This document shows positions 10,245 to 22,700 of a stretch of DNA of 64,000 nt, piece by piece (position 1 is the first letter of the stretch; every line of letters begins with the position of its first letter). The position numbers and the translations under genes are program-made. Source of the stretch: Whitmania pigra (Eukaryota > Annelida > Clitellata > Hirudinida > Haemopidae); contig JAJTWR010000003.1 in NCBI GenBank assembly GCA_021613335.1, positions 655,489 through 719,488 on the forward strand, read 5' to 3'. Under the pieces are notes generated by a model. It had not been told where the DNA came from and did no database searches. It worked only from the letters and a program-made list of their open reading frames with translations.

Positions 10245-12432
10245 ATGCTTAAATATCATACAACATTAGCTTACATATTATTTGCTTATTCAAATCTTAT
10301 TATGACGATACAAGGGGACGATATGGAAGATATAAGTGGAAGAAGTTAGTGATTATCTTTGTTTAAGAAATGTTATCTAAATTATCAGTTTTAATTTAAA
10401 CAAAGCAGGAAACGAATACTGTCAGTTTGAGACTTTTAATCCGAAATGTTCGTCAAGTGAAGTTATAATGATTCAAAAGGCTTTGTTTGGTCGAATGAAG
10501 AAAGGCAAATGTATAACCGAAGATGAGATAAAAGCCTCAGGGTCGTTCATTCACGATCCCAAATATTTTGGATGTTCGACCGACACCACAGATTTTTTAT
10601 ACAAAAAATGTTCTTTTAAACAAGAGTGCAGTGTAAAAGTGTCAGATTCTGATCTGAAAAAGGCCAATCCCTGCCTCCCAGGTCTCAATCTTCATTTAGA
10701 AGCTGACTTCCAATGTCTTGAAGGTATTGAACAATTAAATATGTAATTAAATAAAAAAAAAAATAATTTTATAATAGAGTTCTTGGGCTGAATTGGTGCA
10801 TGGCCATCGTTTAGTGAGTAATCATTTTAAAACATAAAGAATGAAATGTTTTTCACTTTCAGTTTTCCATATGGACAATTCAAACTGTCATCTTTCGGTT
10901 TCTTCAAAACCGAAGTATTTTTTAACTAAGACTCTTACTAATAAAAAATGGGGTTCTGTAAATAACCCTTGCATATTCGAAGCACAGAAAGGTCAAAGGT
11001 TAAAAACGGAAATTATGGAGAGCCAGAAAGCCAGTTGCAATTACGTAGACATTATTCTTCACGATGATTCAACTAGAAAGAATTTTTCTCTATGTGAAAA
11101 TAGTTATCAGATGCCAGAAGGATCAAAAAGCAATTCATTTATATCCTCCAGCAATGTCGTGAAAATGTTTATAAAACATTTGGATTCTGATTTGGAAATG
11201 ATTTTGATAAAATTTCAAGGTTATTCGAATTTGATAATTTATTTACTTTTAACGTCCGTTTAAATTTAGTAAGTTAATACATTCGTTTTTATACAATATA
11301 TTATATTATATATATATCTTATACATAATCTTATATAATCTGCCTACCTGGGGTAGGGGCGCTATAGAAATGGTAGGTCGATTAAGTGCCTTCACATCCT
11401 GTTGGGATACGTAAGGCACTCAAAAAATTGGCTAAATAAATAAAAAAATAAAAAAATATATATAATATATAATTTATATTATTATATTTTTATAATACAT
11501 TATAAGTTAATTATTAGTCGAATATACAAACGTAAAATAGGATTATGTGCGTTTAGCTGATGGATGCCTGGACATAATACCTCCTGAGGACACATGGTTA
11601 AAAAGAACCAATGATGACATTGTGATCGGATGTTATTCATCCAAACAAACCTGGTATCTTCGATGCGAGAATAGTCAATGGACGGGCAGCATTGGAAACT
11701 GTTCTCAGTCACAAAGTTTAAAATTTATACAGACATTTTATATAATATTTATATTATTGCATAAAATCAAGTAATATATTCTGTTATTACCAATTTAAGA
11801 TCAATTAAATGGCAAAGAAAGGGAATCGGATGTGAAAATTGACAAAAAGGACGTTATGCCAAGACATCAACAAAGTAAGTTTTTTATTTTAAATTGTAAG
11901 ATTTTGATAAACTTTGAATACATTTGCAGTTTTAGCAATCGTCAGCATATTTGGCATGGGTGTCGTGATATGTTCCCTTATCATTTGCGTTGGAGCGGTT
12001 TGTGCTCGAAGGTTTGCATTTATTTTAATGGCCAAGTTCATTAGAGTTAGTGCCATTTTTAATGAATTTAATGAATGAAGCAATTGAGGCTGTCAATGTT
12101 AATTTGACTTTAGTGGTTCAACCATATACTTTATTAAAAGTGCAGGAAATTAATCGCATTGCTATTAATCAAGCAATTGTCTTTATGACATCTTCATGCC
12201 GATATATTTTTGTGACAGATATTCGCTGAAAAAGAAAAGTCAGTTGAAACTCTCCATCAATGCTTACGAACAGTCGTACAACCACAGGACCTATCAACCA
12301 GATTTTCTTGAAAAGTTCTCGACCAATCAGATTGATCAAACTCTTTCCAGAAATTCCAATCCCGGTCTTCAGACCGAAAATGACAAAACATATTTTGTAT
12401 TGGAAGAAGATAAAAATGCCGCCAATGAATGA
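10245..12432 (+). CDS. R5: membrane receptor with Cys/Trp exchange in the CUB-like module
   Basis: Exons: 10245..10344, 10409..10723, 10863..11219, 11557..11715, 11800..11874, 11930..12011, 12219..12432, giving 433 residues. It is a duplicate of R4. The lectin exon keeps all cysteines (LFGRMKKGKC, YFGC, KANPC). In exon 3 the family signature CG..xPW reads KWGSVNNPC: Cys became Trp and, eight residues on, Trp became Cys. The sushi-like exon, helix and tail (ending DKTYFVLEED) follow R4 closely. Intron 3 carries an AT-microsatellite and a SINE-like fragment. The gene is otherwise open and may be functional, with an altered or damaged CUB-like fold. Confidence 0.82.
11340..11458 (+). mobile_element. 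SINE-like fragment with A-rich tail in R5 intron 3
   Basis: Contains GGGGCGCTATAGAAATGGT, closely resembling the GCGCTATATAAATGGT part of the tRNA-derived SINEs at 35484 and 57139, then an AAATAAATAAAAAAATAAAA tail. It is flanked by (AT)-rich microsatellite on both sides (about 11290-11335 and 11455-11510). No A or B box is recognisable, so only a 3' part is present. Confidence 0.45.
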
Positions 12433-12631
12433 TGGATCAAAGAATTATCATAACTGATTGTCCTACATTACTCGTTGCAGTAATTACAGTTCTTGACGTA
12501 CATGTTTTTATTGATTTAAATTAACGTTTTGTAATTGTACAATAAATTTAATTATAATTAATTGTGTGATGCTTGTTTATTGAAACAATTATAACAACAT
12601 TTGCAAGAGATGCGAATGCGTTTCCATCAAT

Positions 12632-12645
12632 TTGAGATGACCCCC
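12632..12645 (+). promoter_or_regulatory. Shared array promoter element of R6
   Basis: TTGAGATGACCCCC, 141 bp before the R6 ATG; TATAAA at 12682-12687, 36 bp downstream. Confidence 0.8.
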
Positions 12646-12772
12646 GAAGTTTTTAATAGTCATGATTCAAAATATTCACGGTATAAATGCTGGTGATATA
12701 AAAAGGGTTGATATACTGATCTTCTCTCATGAAACACTTTCCTGAGGTTCCATAACTTTTTCGTTTATAGAA

Positions 12773-15259
12773 ATGGTTCACGTATTGCTTCGAATTCATT
12801 TTGTCTTTCTGGTTATTGTTAAGTTTTTGCTTTGCGATGTGAACATTATTGAAGGAAATGAGAAAAACGAAATTGGATTAAGAGGTTGGTTTACTTGAAT
12901 ATGTCAAGGTGCATAATTCAAGAATGTTTGATCATTGAATAACATTTCTATCTAATTTAAAATATTTGAAACCGTGTTTCATTTTTACAATTCAAGAAGA
13001 CGAGTACTGCCAGTTCGACACGTTCAGTCCTAAATGTTCTTCAAGTGAAGTCATACTCATAGAGACAGCGTTGTATGGTCGCATGAAAAAAGGAAAGTGT
13101 ATATCCGAAGAAGAGATCAAAGCATCTGGTTCCCTGGTTCACGATCCAAAATTCTTTGGTTGCTCCGTCGACGTAACTGACAAGTTGCACAATAAATGTT
13201 CTTTTAAGAAAGAATGCAGTGTTAAAATATATGATCCTGAACTGAAAGGAATGAATCCTTGTTTACCCACACTAAATCTTCATCTGGAGGCGAAATACGA
13301 TTGTCTGGCGGGTAAAACCATTTGATGTTATTAATAAAGTTATTTTGAACAGCACAACATTATTTGATAATTTTTGAATAATTAATAGTTTGTAATGGCA
13401 AGAATTTTTAGAATAGCTGATTTCTTATCAGAAAACCTATAAAAAAATTGTTTTAACTTTTAAGCCGATGTTTACTTGAATAAGGCTAGCAGGGCGTAAA
13501 GTCCCATTGTTAAAAGCCTATGTTATGACGCTAGCAGGTTCAAAAATCTTTTTAACAACTCAACCAAAGTTAAAATAAATTACACTAAAATAATCACCAA
13601 GCATTCATTTTAAAATCGCACTGTCCAGATTTTTCGTTTAAATTTGAATAATTTAACGGCAATTTTTCCGAAAAACAACAAAATGCGACAACTTCTTTTT
13701 GGTTGATCAGCCAATGTCAAAAATCTTGTTTGGATAGTTCTTAAGCAATGACAGAGAAAATTAAATTTTTAACAGTTTACCAGACCGACAATTTAAACTG
13801 CCTGCTTCCCGCCTTGTCGAGCTCAAAATATTTGACGTCAGAATCATTGAATGAAAAACTTTGCGGATCAAACAAATCTCCATGGATAATAGAATCACCC
13901 AAAGGTCAGACAATAAACGTGGAATTTACAGACAGACAAGGAAAGAGGTCTTGCTACGATCTTGGAATTGTCTTCCACGACACGTCCACGGGCAAGAATC
14001 AATCGCTATGCAGCGATAGCTATATGGCAGAGTCTTACGGTGGCAAAGTGGTGAAATCATCTTCCAATACAATGAAAATGTTTGTGACTCAGCCTGTCGA
14101 TTCTGTAGACAAGTTTCTCCTACGAATAAAAGGTTAGTGTTTATCTTCACTCTGGAAAGATTTTGATAAGATTGAATTGCAGTTATGTGTGATTAACAGT
14201 TTTGAAAAATAAACTAAACACTCCATAAAATTGCTAACTAAGCTGATGGATGCCTGGACATTATACCTCCTGAGGATACATGGTTAAAGAGAACCAATGA
14301 TGACATTGTGATCGGATGTTATTCATCCAAACAAACCTGGTATCTTCGATGCGAGAATGGACAGTGGACGGGCAGCATTGGAAACTGTTCGCAACAAAGA
14401 GGTATTTGTTTTAATGAATTACGATATCAATTGCAGTTATTCAACGATAAATTTCTAATTTGCAATTTTGTCAATATAGTCAATTCTTATACTAAAGAAG
14501 ATGAATCAGTGGAGAAATTGAAGAATAAAGAGATTATGCCGAAGCACCAACAAAGTGAATTATAAAATTGTCTTATGAAGGATGTTTTAAGTCTCATTGA
14601 TTCAGTCATTCTTCAGAGTTCTGAAGTGTTATTCAGCAAATGAAATTGCTATGCGTTTTAAATTAGAGAAGATAATGATAAGATTAATTTTCAGTTTTGG
14701 CAATTGTTAGCATATTTGGCGTGGGCGTGGTCATCTGTTCAATGATCGTTTGTGTTGGAGCAGTCTGTGCGAGAAGGTAATGATTTGATTAATATTATAG
14801 AACGTAAAATTGTTTAAATTGGAGATTAAAATTGATTGTATTACTTTTAATGCTTTTTAAAATTTTGTTTTTTGTATTTGCCACACAAGCTTGTTTTTTA
14901 AGGGGAGCATTACTTAAAGAAAAACATTTTTAGTTCAACTCAAACTGCAGATTATGAAATTAAATGATAATTTAATTAAATGACCCAACCAGGAGCACAA
15001 ACGACCATGAAAAATTAATCTAATATTAATTATAACACGACGTTTCAGATATTCTCTGACTAAAAAAGGAGGACAATTGAAACTTTCATTGAATGCGTAC
15101 GAACAGGCCTACAATCATCACACTTATCAACCCGATATGGCTGATGACTTCAGAATGAACCACAATCTTCCATCTGATGGAAACATGAAGACGAACCACG
15201 TGATGGAAAATGATCAAACGTACTTTGTGTTAGAAGATGAAAAAGGGATGGAGAAATAA
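12773..15259 (+). CDS. R6: SUEL / CUB-like / sushi-like membrane receptor
   Basis: Exons: 12773..12884, 12997..13311, 13776..14132, 14243..14401, 14480..14554, 14695..14776, 15049..15259, giving 436 residues. The signal peptide is long (MVHVLLRIHFVFLVIVKFLL). The SUEL domain has LYGRMKKGKCISEEE, FFGC, MNPC and ends YDCLAG. The CUB-like exon has LCGSNKSPWIIE and PKGQ. The sushi-like exon is nearly identical in DNA to R4, R5 and R15. The helix is LAIVSIFGVGVVICSMIVCV followed by ARR. The tail YSLTKKGGQLKLSLNAYEQ ends DQTYFVLEDE. Intron 2 (464 bp) contains no gene; it has two GCTAGCAGG copies near 13487 and 13530. Confidence 0.87.
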
Positions 15260-15433
15260 ACGATTTTGAATGCTTTCAGGCTGCAATTTTGAAACCAGCG
15301 ATGATTTTTAAAAATAAACTAATTAATGTCAATGTCGAAAACGATTTGGCAGAGGACAATTAGAATTGTTGGTTCCTTAATGATTTGGCTAGAAAAAATC
15401 AAACGTTTTCAAATGTTGGAGAATTATCGCAAT

Positions 15434-15447
15434 TTGGGACTTTCCCT
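15434..15447 (+). promoter_or_regulatory. Array promoter element of R7 in kappaB form
   Basis: TTGGGACTTTCCCT, 137 bp before the R7 ATG. It matches the array consensus TTGAGACGACCCCT at 10 of 14 positions and contains GGGACTTTCC, the classical NF-kappaB site. A GGTATAAT box lies just downstream near 15457. The remainder of 15260-15570 shows no gene. Confidence 0.65.
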
Positions 15448-15570
15448 AAGGCGCCGTGGTATAATTTGTCTTCTTACGCACAAATTAGAGGAATATATAT
15501 GCAAGAGTCAGCACACACCTCTACATAGTTGCTTTTTAAGTAGTTGCGAAAATATTATTTAGAAACTAAG

Positions 15571-17430
15571 ATGATATCGGCGTTGATACTTTTGATTTTG
15601 TCTCATGTGCTCAATATCTGCTTAACAGAAAACTTGGACAGCAAGGAAGGTTTGTAAAATAAAACACAATCATTGTTATAAAATAATGTATCCGAAAAAC
15701 ATTAAATGACTTCAAACTTTATTTTTCTATTCTTTAGAAATTGAGTTTTGTCAGTTGGAATTTTTCAATCCTAAATGTTTGTCTGGTCAACTTATACTCA
15801 TCGAATCAGCAAAATATGGTCGTATGAATCTCGGTAAATGTATTAAAGAGCAAGAACTGCAATCTAGTGGACCGCTTCAAGGAGATACAAAATTTTTCGG
15901 ATGCCAATCTGACGTGACACCCATTTTGCACAAGAAGTGCTCCCTAAAACAGGAATGTAAAGTCGAAGTCAGAGATAACCAACTCAACCAAACTTCTCCT
16001 TGTTATTCGTGGACTAAATCTCACCTTTCTGTGTCACACAGATGTTTGAATGGTAAGTATTTGATGTGGTCGATTTAGAATAGCTAATTGACAAGTAGAA
16101 AATATAATAATTGCTCATAAACTACAGTTTTAGCGATGTTTTTACCTGCTAATGCAGTTTTTCAGACCGATGGAAATGATTGTCGTGTTATGGTTTCGGA
16201 CAAAGATACACATCTTCTTATTGACGGAAGTAAAAGCTCCAAGTGTGGCGACAGAAATCATCCATGGTTGGTCGAAGCTCACAAAGGACAAACGATTCGA
16301 GTGACCCAATTGAATTTTTCCCCTGCGGATGCTCACAAACCTCTCGTTTGTTCTGGCGTTGGAGCTTTAATAGTTGATCACAGCACAAAAAACAATGTAA
16401 CGATTTGTCAAGAAGAAGCATTGTTAAAACAAAAAGCAGGAGTTTTGCAAGAGAGTAGATTATTTAAGTCTAAGAAAGGAATCTTAAAGATATTCAGACT
16501 TACAACTTTTGACGATTCACAAAACGGAAACTCCCCTTCACAGCTTCTGCTAAAGATCGAAGGCAACTTTTAAACTTTTACATTTAGAATCCAAGTTTTA
16601 ATGTTTGTGATTTTCATAGCTGGCGGATGTATGGACATCATACCTCCAGAAGATACCTGGTTGAAGAGAACCGGTGACGACATAGTTGTTGGATGTTATT
16701 CGTCCAAACAGACCTGGTATCTTCGCTGCGAAAATGGTCATTGGTCTGGCTCGATGGGAAATTGTTCTCAAATAGGTGAATTTTAAGATTTTAAGAAAAT
16801 GTTCACTTCAAGGTAAATTAAATTTTTTTTACATTTATTTTAGATTCTCAAGCAAAACTGCTTAGCGAAAACGCCGATCAAAAAACACCAGATGTGATAA
16901 TGATGTCTGAAGAAAGCCAAAGTCAGTACTGAGAGATAGTTTAATGACCAAAAATGGTTGATTTTGTTTTTGGCCATTTCAGTTTTAATCATCTTTGCCA
17001 TTTCTGCTTTTGGAGTTGTAGCATGCCTGCTGATAATTTGCTGTGGTTTTCTGTTGATAAAAAGGTTTTTAATGAATTATCATTATCATGATTAAAGTAC
17101 ATTTTAAGGATATAAATTATAATAAACATATTGCTTAATTTTTTAATATAGTTGGAGTATTGAAGCTTATCCAAGTTTTTTTTTATGGGATTATCAATAG
17201 ATACAATAAAATATAAATTCGCTAATTTCAGATACAAGGAAAGAGCTAAATTCAACCCTACAATGTTGGAAAGTTATTATCGAAAGGATAATCAGCAGAC
17301 ATACCATCAACAGTCGCATCCTTATTCCTACGCAACAGCTCACAATACGATGACAGTCGATAAAAGAGACAATGACAAAATTGAAGAAAATGGTGAAGAT
17401 AAATATTACGTTCTAGAAGAGTCAAAATAA
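15571..17430 (+). CDS. R7: SUEL / CUB-like / sushi-like membrane receptor, GC donor in intron 3
   Basis: Exons: 15571..15649, 15738..16052, 16158..16562, 16620..16775, 16844..16921, 16983..17064, 17232..17430, giving 437 residues. The signal peptide is MISALILLILSHVLNICL. The SUEL domain has KYGRMNLGKCIKEQE and TSPC, and resembles R9. The CUB-like exon has KCGDRNHPWLVE and HKGQ, and its donor is GAAG/GCAACT, a GC rather than GT; no GT before the in-frame stop would serve. The sushi-like exon has GGCMDIIPPEDTW. The helix is LIIFAISAFGVVACLLIICC. The tail is Tyr-rich (ESYYRKDNQQTYHQQSHPYS) and ends EDKYYVLEESK, only five residues after the tyrosine pair. Confidence 0.85.
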
Positions 17431-17496
17431 ATAGTAAAAGATCTCACGATTTGCAAGGTGCAAAAGACGCTTTAAGAACTTTTAGATTATGACTAT

Positions 17497-17510
17497 TTGA
17501 AACGACCCCT
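17497..17510 (+). promoter_or_regulatory. Shared array promoter element of R8
   Basis: TTGAAACGACCCCT, 127 bp before the R8 ATG; TTATAAG at 17556-17562, 45 bp downstream. Confidence 0.8.
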
Positions 17511-17623
17511 TTGTAAGCGTTAATCGGTATTAATCCGAGAACTCAAAAAAAGGGTTTATAAGAGCTCGTAGATTTTATTTGAATTATTTGTTTCGTGAAC
17601 TGAACATTTTAAACTTATTAAAC

Positions 17624-19453
17624 ATGTTCTTTGTCGTTCTTGTGATTGTTGACATTTTCATCTTTCGTACTGGCGGCTCATCAGGTACATTAAATAGTTA
17701 CAATTTAAATAAGTCAAATATTTTCAAGAAAAAAATCAATTGTTTTTAAGAATTCGGAACCGAGTTTTGTCAGCTTGAAACATTCGATCCAAAATGTTCG
17801 ACAAATGAAGTCATTCAAGTTGAAAAAGCCTTGTTTGGTCGAATGAGAGAAGGAAAGTGCATTACTGAAGAAGAGGTCAAAAGTTTTGGATCGTTGATAC
17901 ACGACAAGAAGTACTTTCATTGTTCAGTGGATGTGACGGAAATGCTTCACTCGAAATGCTCGTTTCGACAAGAATGCAAGATCCCAGTGTCTGACGAAAG
18001 TCTGAAAAAGATGAACCCCTGTGGTCCTGGGTTATTTCTTAACCTAGAAGTTAAATACAAGTGTTTGCCAGGTATAAGACAATGATTAACGTTGTCAATG
18101 TTTAATTTCTTGCAGTTAACAGATTTTAATAATTCTCTTATTTGCGTTCAGTTTACCATGCAGACAGATCCGACTGTCGTCTTCAAATTTTCCAGGAGCC
18201 AAAATATTTCTTGTTTGAGTCATTTCGGAATAAATTATGTGGAAAACACAACAATCCATGGATACTTGAAGTTTCGAAAGGCCAGAAAATATCACTGGAA
18301 GTTGTTGGCGATGATCAACAAAGTGCTGGAGATGAACATAATTATTGTGAAAGTCTCGGTCTTATTCTGCAAGATGGACTTGGGGGCGCCAATTCGTCTT
18401 TGTGCAGACGAGGATTTCAAAACGAGCGTTTGAAGAATTTCAAGAATTTTTATTCGTCGAGTCGAAATATTGTCAGAATTTACGTTACGGATGACACTGT
18501 TGCTGAGAAACAATTGGCTCTGAAACTTCAAGGTTTGATTCTGAACTTGCACCTGAACGAAATATATCATTTAATTACAAATTAAAATAATTTACAAATG
18601 AACTAATTTTATATAATTAATTGAGAAACTTATTTATTACAATTAATTAAGTAATATTTTCTACAACTTGTTTATAATGCCAGCCAAAGGGTGCTTGGAC
18701 ATAATTCCACCCGAAGACACGTGGCTGAAAAGAAGCAATGACGACATTGTGCTGGGATGTTATAACTCGAAACAGACTTGGTATCTGCGATGTGAACAGA
18801 GGCAATGGGTTGGTGCCATTGGAAACTGTTCGCAACAGAAAGGTGATTTTTAAGTTAATTGAATTAATTTATTAAATCAATAAGGATTTTTATAATCTTT
18901 TAATCGGTTTTGTAACTGCAACACATTCAGCGTCTCAACAAATTAGCGCGGAAAACGCAGACGAAGATGTCGAAATGAGGAAGACTATGCCAAAACATCA
19001 GCAAAGTAGTTTCTTATCGTTTAAAATAATACATAAAATGACAGGCATGCAACTAAATCATTGTTCGTTTTAGTTTTGGCCATAGTTTCCATTACTGGAG
19101 TCGGAGTGGTAATTTGCTCTTTGATCGTTTGCTTTGGGGCCCTTTTTGCTAGAAGGTCATTAAAAAATATTTTTTCTGAAATTACATATTTTCAAATAAA
19201 TTCAATTAAATGATAATTTGTTCGTAATAATTTAATCAGATATTCTTTATCGGATAAGGGCAAACCTTTAAAATTTGCCAATCAAAGCCTATCCTATGAC
19301 AATGGACCATATCATCAACATACTTACAACACAGGTATTCAGCCAAACAATAATTCTGGATACGAGTTTGAAAAAGAAAAAATTGGATATCCTAACAACA
19401 CGGATAACAATCAAACGTATTTTGTGTTGGAGGATGAAACTGACAATAAGTAA
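17624..19453 (+). CDS. R8: SUEL / CUB-like / sushi-like membrane receptor
   Basis: Exons: 17624..17684, 17751..18071, 18152..18532, 18684..18842, 18931..19005, 19074..19155, 19240..19453, giving 430 residues. The signal peptide is MFFVVLVIVDIFIF. The SUEL exon is the longest (321 bp) with LFGRMREGKCITEEE; the usual YFGC is YFHC. The CUB-like exon has LCGKHNNPWILE and SKGQ. The sushi-like exon has GCLDIIPPEDTWLKRS and AIGNCSQQK. The helix is LAIVSITGVGVVICSLIVCF followed by ARR. The tail ends NQTYFVLEDETDNK. A diverged fragment of this last exon recurs at 43838, marking the left edge of the second large block. Confidence 0.88.
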
Positions 19454-19627
19454 CAAAGTGTAAATGCATGACAAAATGTTAATTATTGTTTTAATGGTTG
19501 CGAATTTTGTCTGTTATTATTATGATACTTTGTGGAACTATTAGTAAAAATAAATATATGCATAGTTTGTTGGATTACATCGATTTTTAAAATCGCGGAA
19601 AAATATCTTTCACTGAAAAATGGTCTT

Positions 19628-19641
19628 TTGAGTCGACCCCT
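19628..19641 (+). promoter_or_regulatory. Shared array promoter element of R9
   Basis: TTGAGTCGACCCCT, 159 bp before the R9 ATG, the largest spacing in the array and shared with R9b (160 bp). The nearest TATA-like sequence is CTTATTTAAGC near 19710. Confidence 0.8.
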
Positions 19642-19786
19642 GGTGCTTTGCTAATGCATTCATTCTTATGCTAGTTTTGTATTCATGCACTTGATGGAAT
19701 TACGAAGAAAACCTTATTTAAGCCTCTGATTTTGAGCATCGCAATGTTCAGTTCATAGTTTTATGTAACTCAAAAAGAACTTGCAA

Positions 19787-22700
19787 ATGATCAAAATCAC
19801 ACATCTGGTTTTACTTAGGATATTTCTTTTACTTTATGGAATTCGAGCAAACTATATTGATGAATCGTTATTAGAATCAGGTAAGCAACCAGTGTTGTAA
19901 AAATTACCCCATTTCGGTAACTAGTTACAAGTAAAAGTAATACCTCAAAAAGCTACTTAAGTATAAGTAAGAGTATTGTCTCAAAAATTTACTCAAGTAA
20001 AAGTTAAAAGTTACAGCGTCCAAAAGTTACTTTTAAGTAAAAATTACAAGTAACTTTGATGCCGCCATTATTGTGATCATACATCATTCCGTATTATTTA
20101 AAAGAAATTGTTTCTCTTATCGTTAAAACAATTACTGGTATTAACTGCTAGTACTAACAGTCATTAAGTAATAACATTTGAACTAATGCATTCTTTTGGT
20201 GTTTTTATTATTTATTACATTACAATCACAAATTTTTGTTAATTTTTAACATAACTAAGTCCTCGAATAGTTTGTCACTCATTATGGTCCTTCAGCTGTT
20301 CTTTGTCATACCAGAAGAGCTGAATAAACGTTCAACAGCTGCACTAGCTAGCAGAGGAGTGTTCAACTGGATAAATAATTTCTTCAGGGTATCGCTTCCA
20401 GTAATAATGTTCATGTCAACTGATGGTCTCGAAGATACTGCATCAGAATATCAATTGACCTTGTGCAATTGAAGAAACTGTCTTCAATACTGTCAGCATC
20501 AGATGAACGAGAGCTCAAAGCTCGTCCATCTTTGCTGCATTAGAAGATGCTATTTTGGCTACCAGTTTCTCATCAAGCTTGACAATCGTTAGCAACAGAT
20601 ATACCATATTCCTTAACTTCTGTTGGATGCATGCGTTCCACGTGCTTCTTCAAGTTAGATGAAGAACCTTCATATGCTGAACATGTAGTTTTTGTTTCTG
20701 TTGGCAGAGTAGGCATGCATACTTATATGATTTTTCCTTTGATTGAAATCTGAACATTTTGTTCAAATACGGCCACGGACTATCTTCACCCTTGTTCCTC
20801 TTATCTTCGCTAACGACACTAAAAATGGCTTCAAATGAAGCCATAGTACGATATATTAAATCTTATCTTATATTATTATATGTATACAATATTATATATT
20901 AAAAAAGCTTCGGTATGACTAATCAACAATTCCGATTTAAAACAAAAACGACCGGCGATAACCACAATAACAAAAGAGCGATGATCGGGAAGGGGAAGGT
21001 TCTCGAACGAACCAAAGAATAACAATCTAGAATTTAAATTTTTTTAAAATAAATTAAACTAATTTAAAATGTTATTTATGTTACTTTGTAACGTCTTGCG
21101 CCAAAAAGGTAACGAATTAAAAGTATGACCAAAAATAGTAATTTGTTACAAGTAAGAGTACTTTTTTTGTAATTGTTACAAGTAAAAATTACCAAAAAAC
21201 GTAATTAATTACAGTAACGAATTACATGTAATTCGATACTGCACAACACTGTAAGCAACGGCATTTGCAATATTTTTATTTAAAATGCTAAATTTCAAAA
21301 TGAAATTATTATCAGATAAAGAATTCTGTCAGGACGAATTCTTTAATCCTCGGTGTCCACAAGGAGAACTCGTATTAATCGAGTCAGCCAAATACGGACG
21401 GATGAACATTGGCAAATGCATCAAAGAACAAGAACTAATTTCAATGGGGACAGGCAGCAAAGATCAGAAATATTTTGGATGCTTTACAGATGTAACTGCC
21501 ATTCTACATAAAAAATGTTCGTTCAAGATGGGATGCAATGTCGAAGTCAAGGATAGGGAATTAAATCACACAACATCGTGTCATTCGTGGGTGAAATCTC
21601 ATCTGAAGGTTAAGCACCAGTGTTTGAACGGTAAGAAAAAGTTGAAATGGTCCACAATCCTAGATTTTTCATAGACAAGGTCTTATCGTAATATTTTTAT
21701 TTAAATTCTTATTTCAGCCATTCAAATTGAAGATAGTTGCCGAATCCTGGCTTCCCAGAAACCAATACATCTCATACTGGGAGGAACACCACCCAGCAAG
21801 TGTGGCACAAGAAACAATCCATGGGTGGCAGAAGCTTTCAAAGGACAAAGAATAAAAATTAGTCATCTTAAATTTTTGGACAATTCTCAGCAGCATCCTT
21901 TGATTTGTTCGGGAATCGGAGTAACAGTAACCGATAGAAAGGCCAACAAAAATGTTACGATTTGTCAAGACCATCCAACAAGCTTGGGAACGATTGAAGT
22001 CAATCATGTTTATTCTTCCAAGGGTGGATCTGTGGAAATAGTTAACTTTCAGACAAGCGACGAAATCGGCAAAGACGAAATGCCAAATAGATTGTTATTA
22101 AAAATCGAAGGTAATGTACTGATAACGTAAATTAAGCACCATGTTTTGAATGTAATGGATTCACTATATAATCTTTAGTCGATGGCTGTACTGACATCAT
22201 ACCACCAGAAGACAAGTGGTTGAAAAGAACAAGCGATGAAATCGTTATCGGTTGTTACTCTTCTAAGCAGACGTGGTTTCTTCGATGCGAACATGGAAAG
22301 TGGACTGGCACTTTTGGCAATTGTTCTGGTAACCATGGTATTTCTACTTGAAAATTATGTTATGTTGCCAGATTTATCGTTTTACTCAACTCGATATATT
22401 TTTAAATTAATTTTATTAAAGTTTTATAACTGTCTAGTCTATACCATTTATAATTGGTGTTTTGGAACAGATCGGAACTCAGACTTGATCGGGCATAACG
22501 TTAAGATTGAGAAATCTAATCAAGTCAATGGAATGTCTGAAGAAAATCAGGGTAAATATGGTTTATAATTAATAAATGTTATTATATTTGAATTTCATAT
22601 CATCAAAGACATTTCACATTCAAAACAACTTAAATCTGTTAAATTTGTTTCAGTGCTTGCAATAATCGCAACAAGCGCTTTCGGGCTCGTTATCTGTCTT

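Noticed and set aside
11280..11510. Possible exon between R5 exons 3 and 4
   Set aside because: It is AT microsatellite plus a SINE fragment with no open phase-1 exon.
20236..20472. Plus-strand open frame of 78 codons
   Set aside because: It is antisense to the hAT dimerisation segment; the meaningful reading is on the minus strand.
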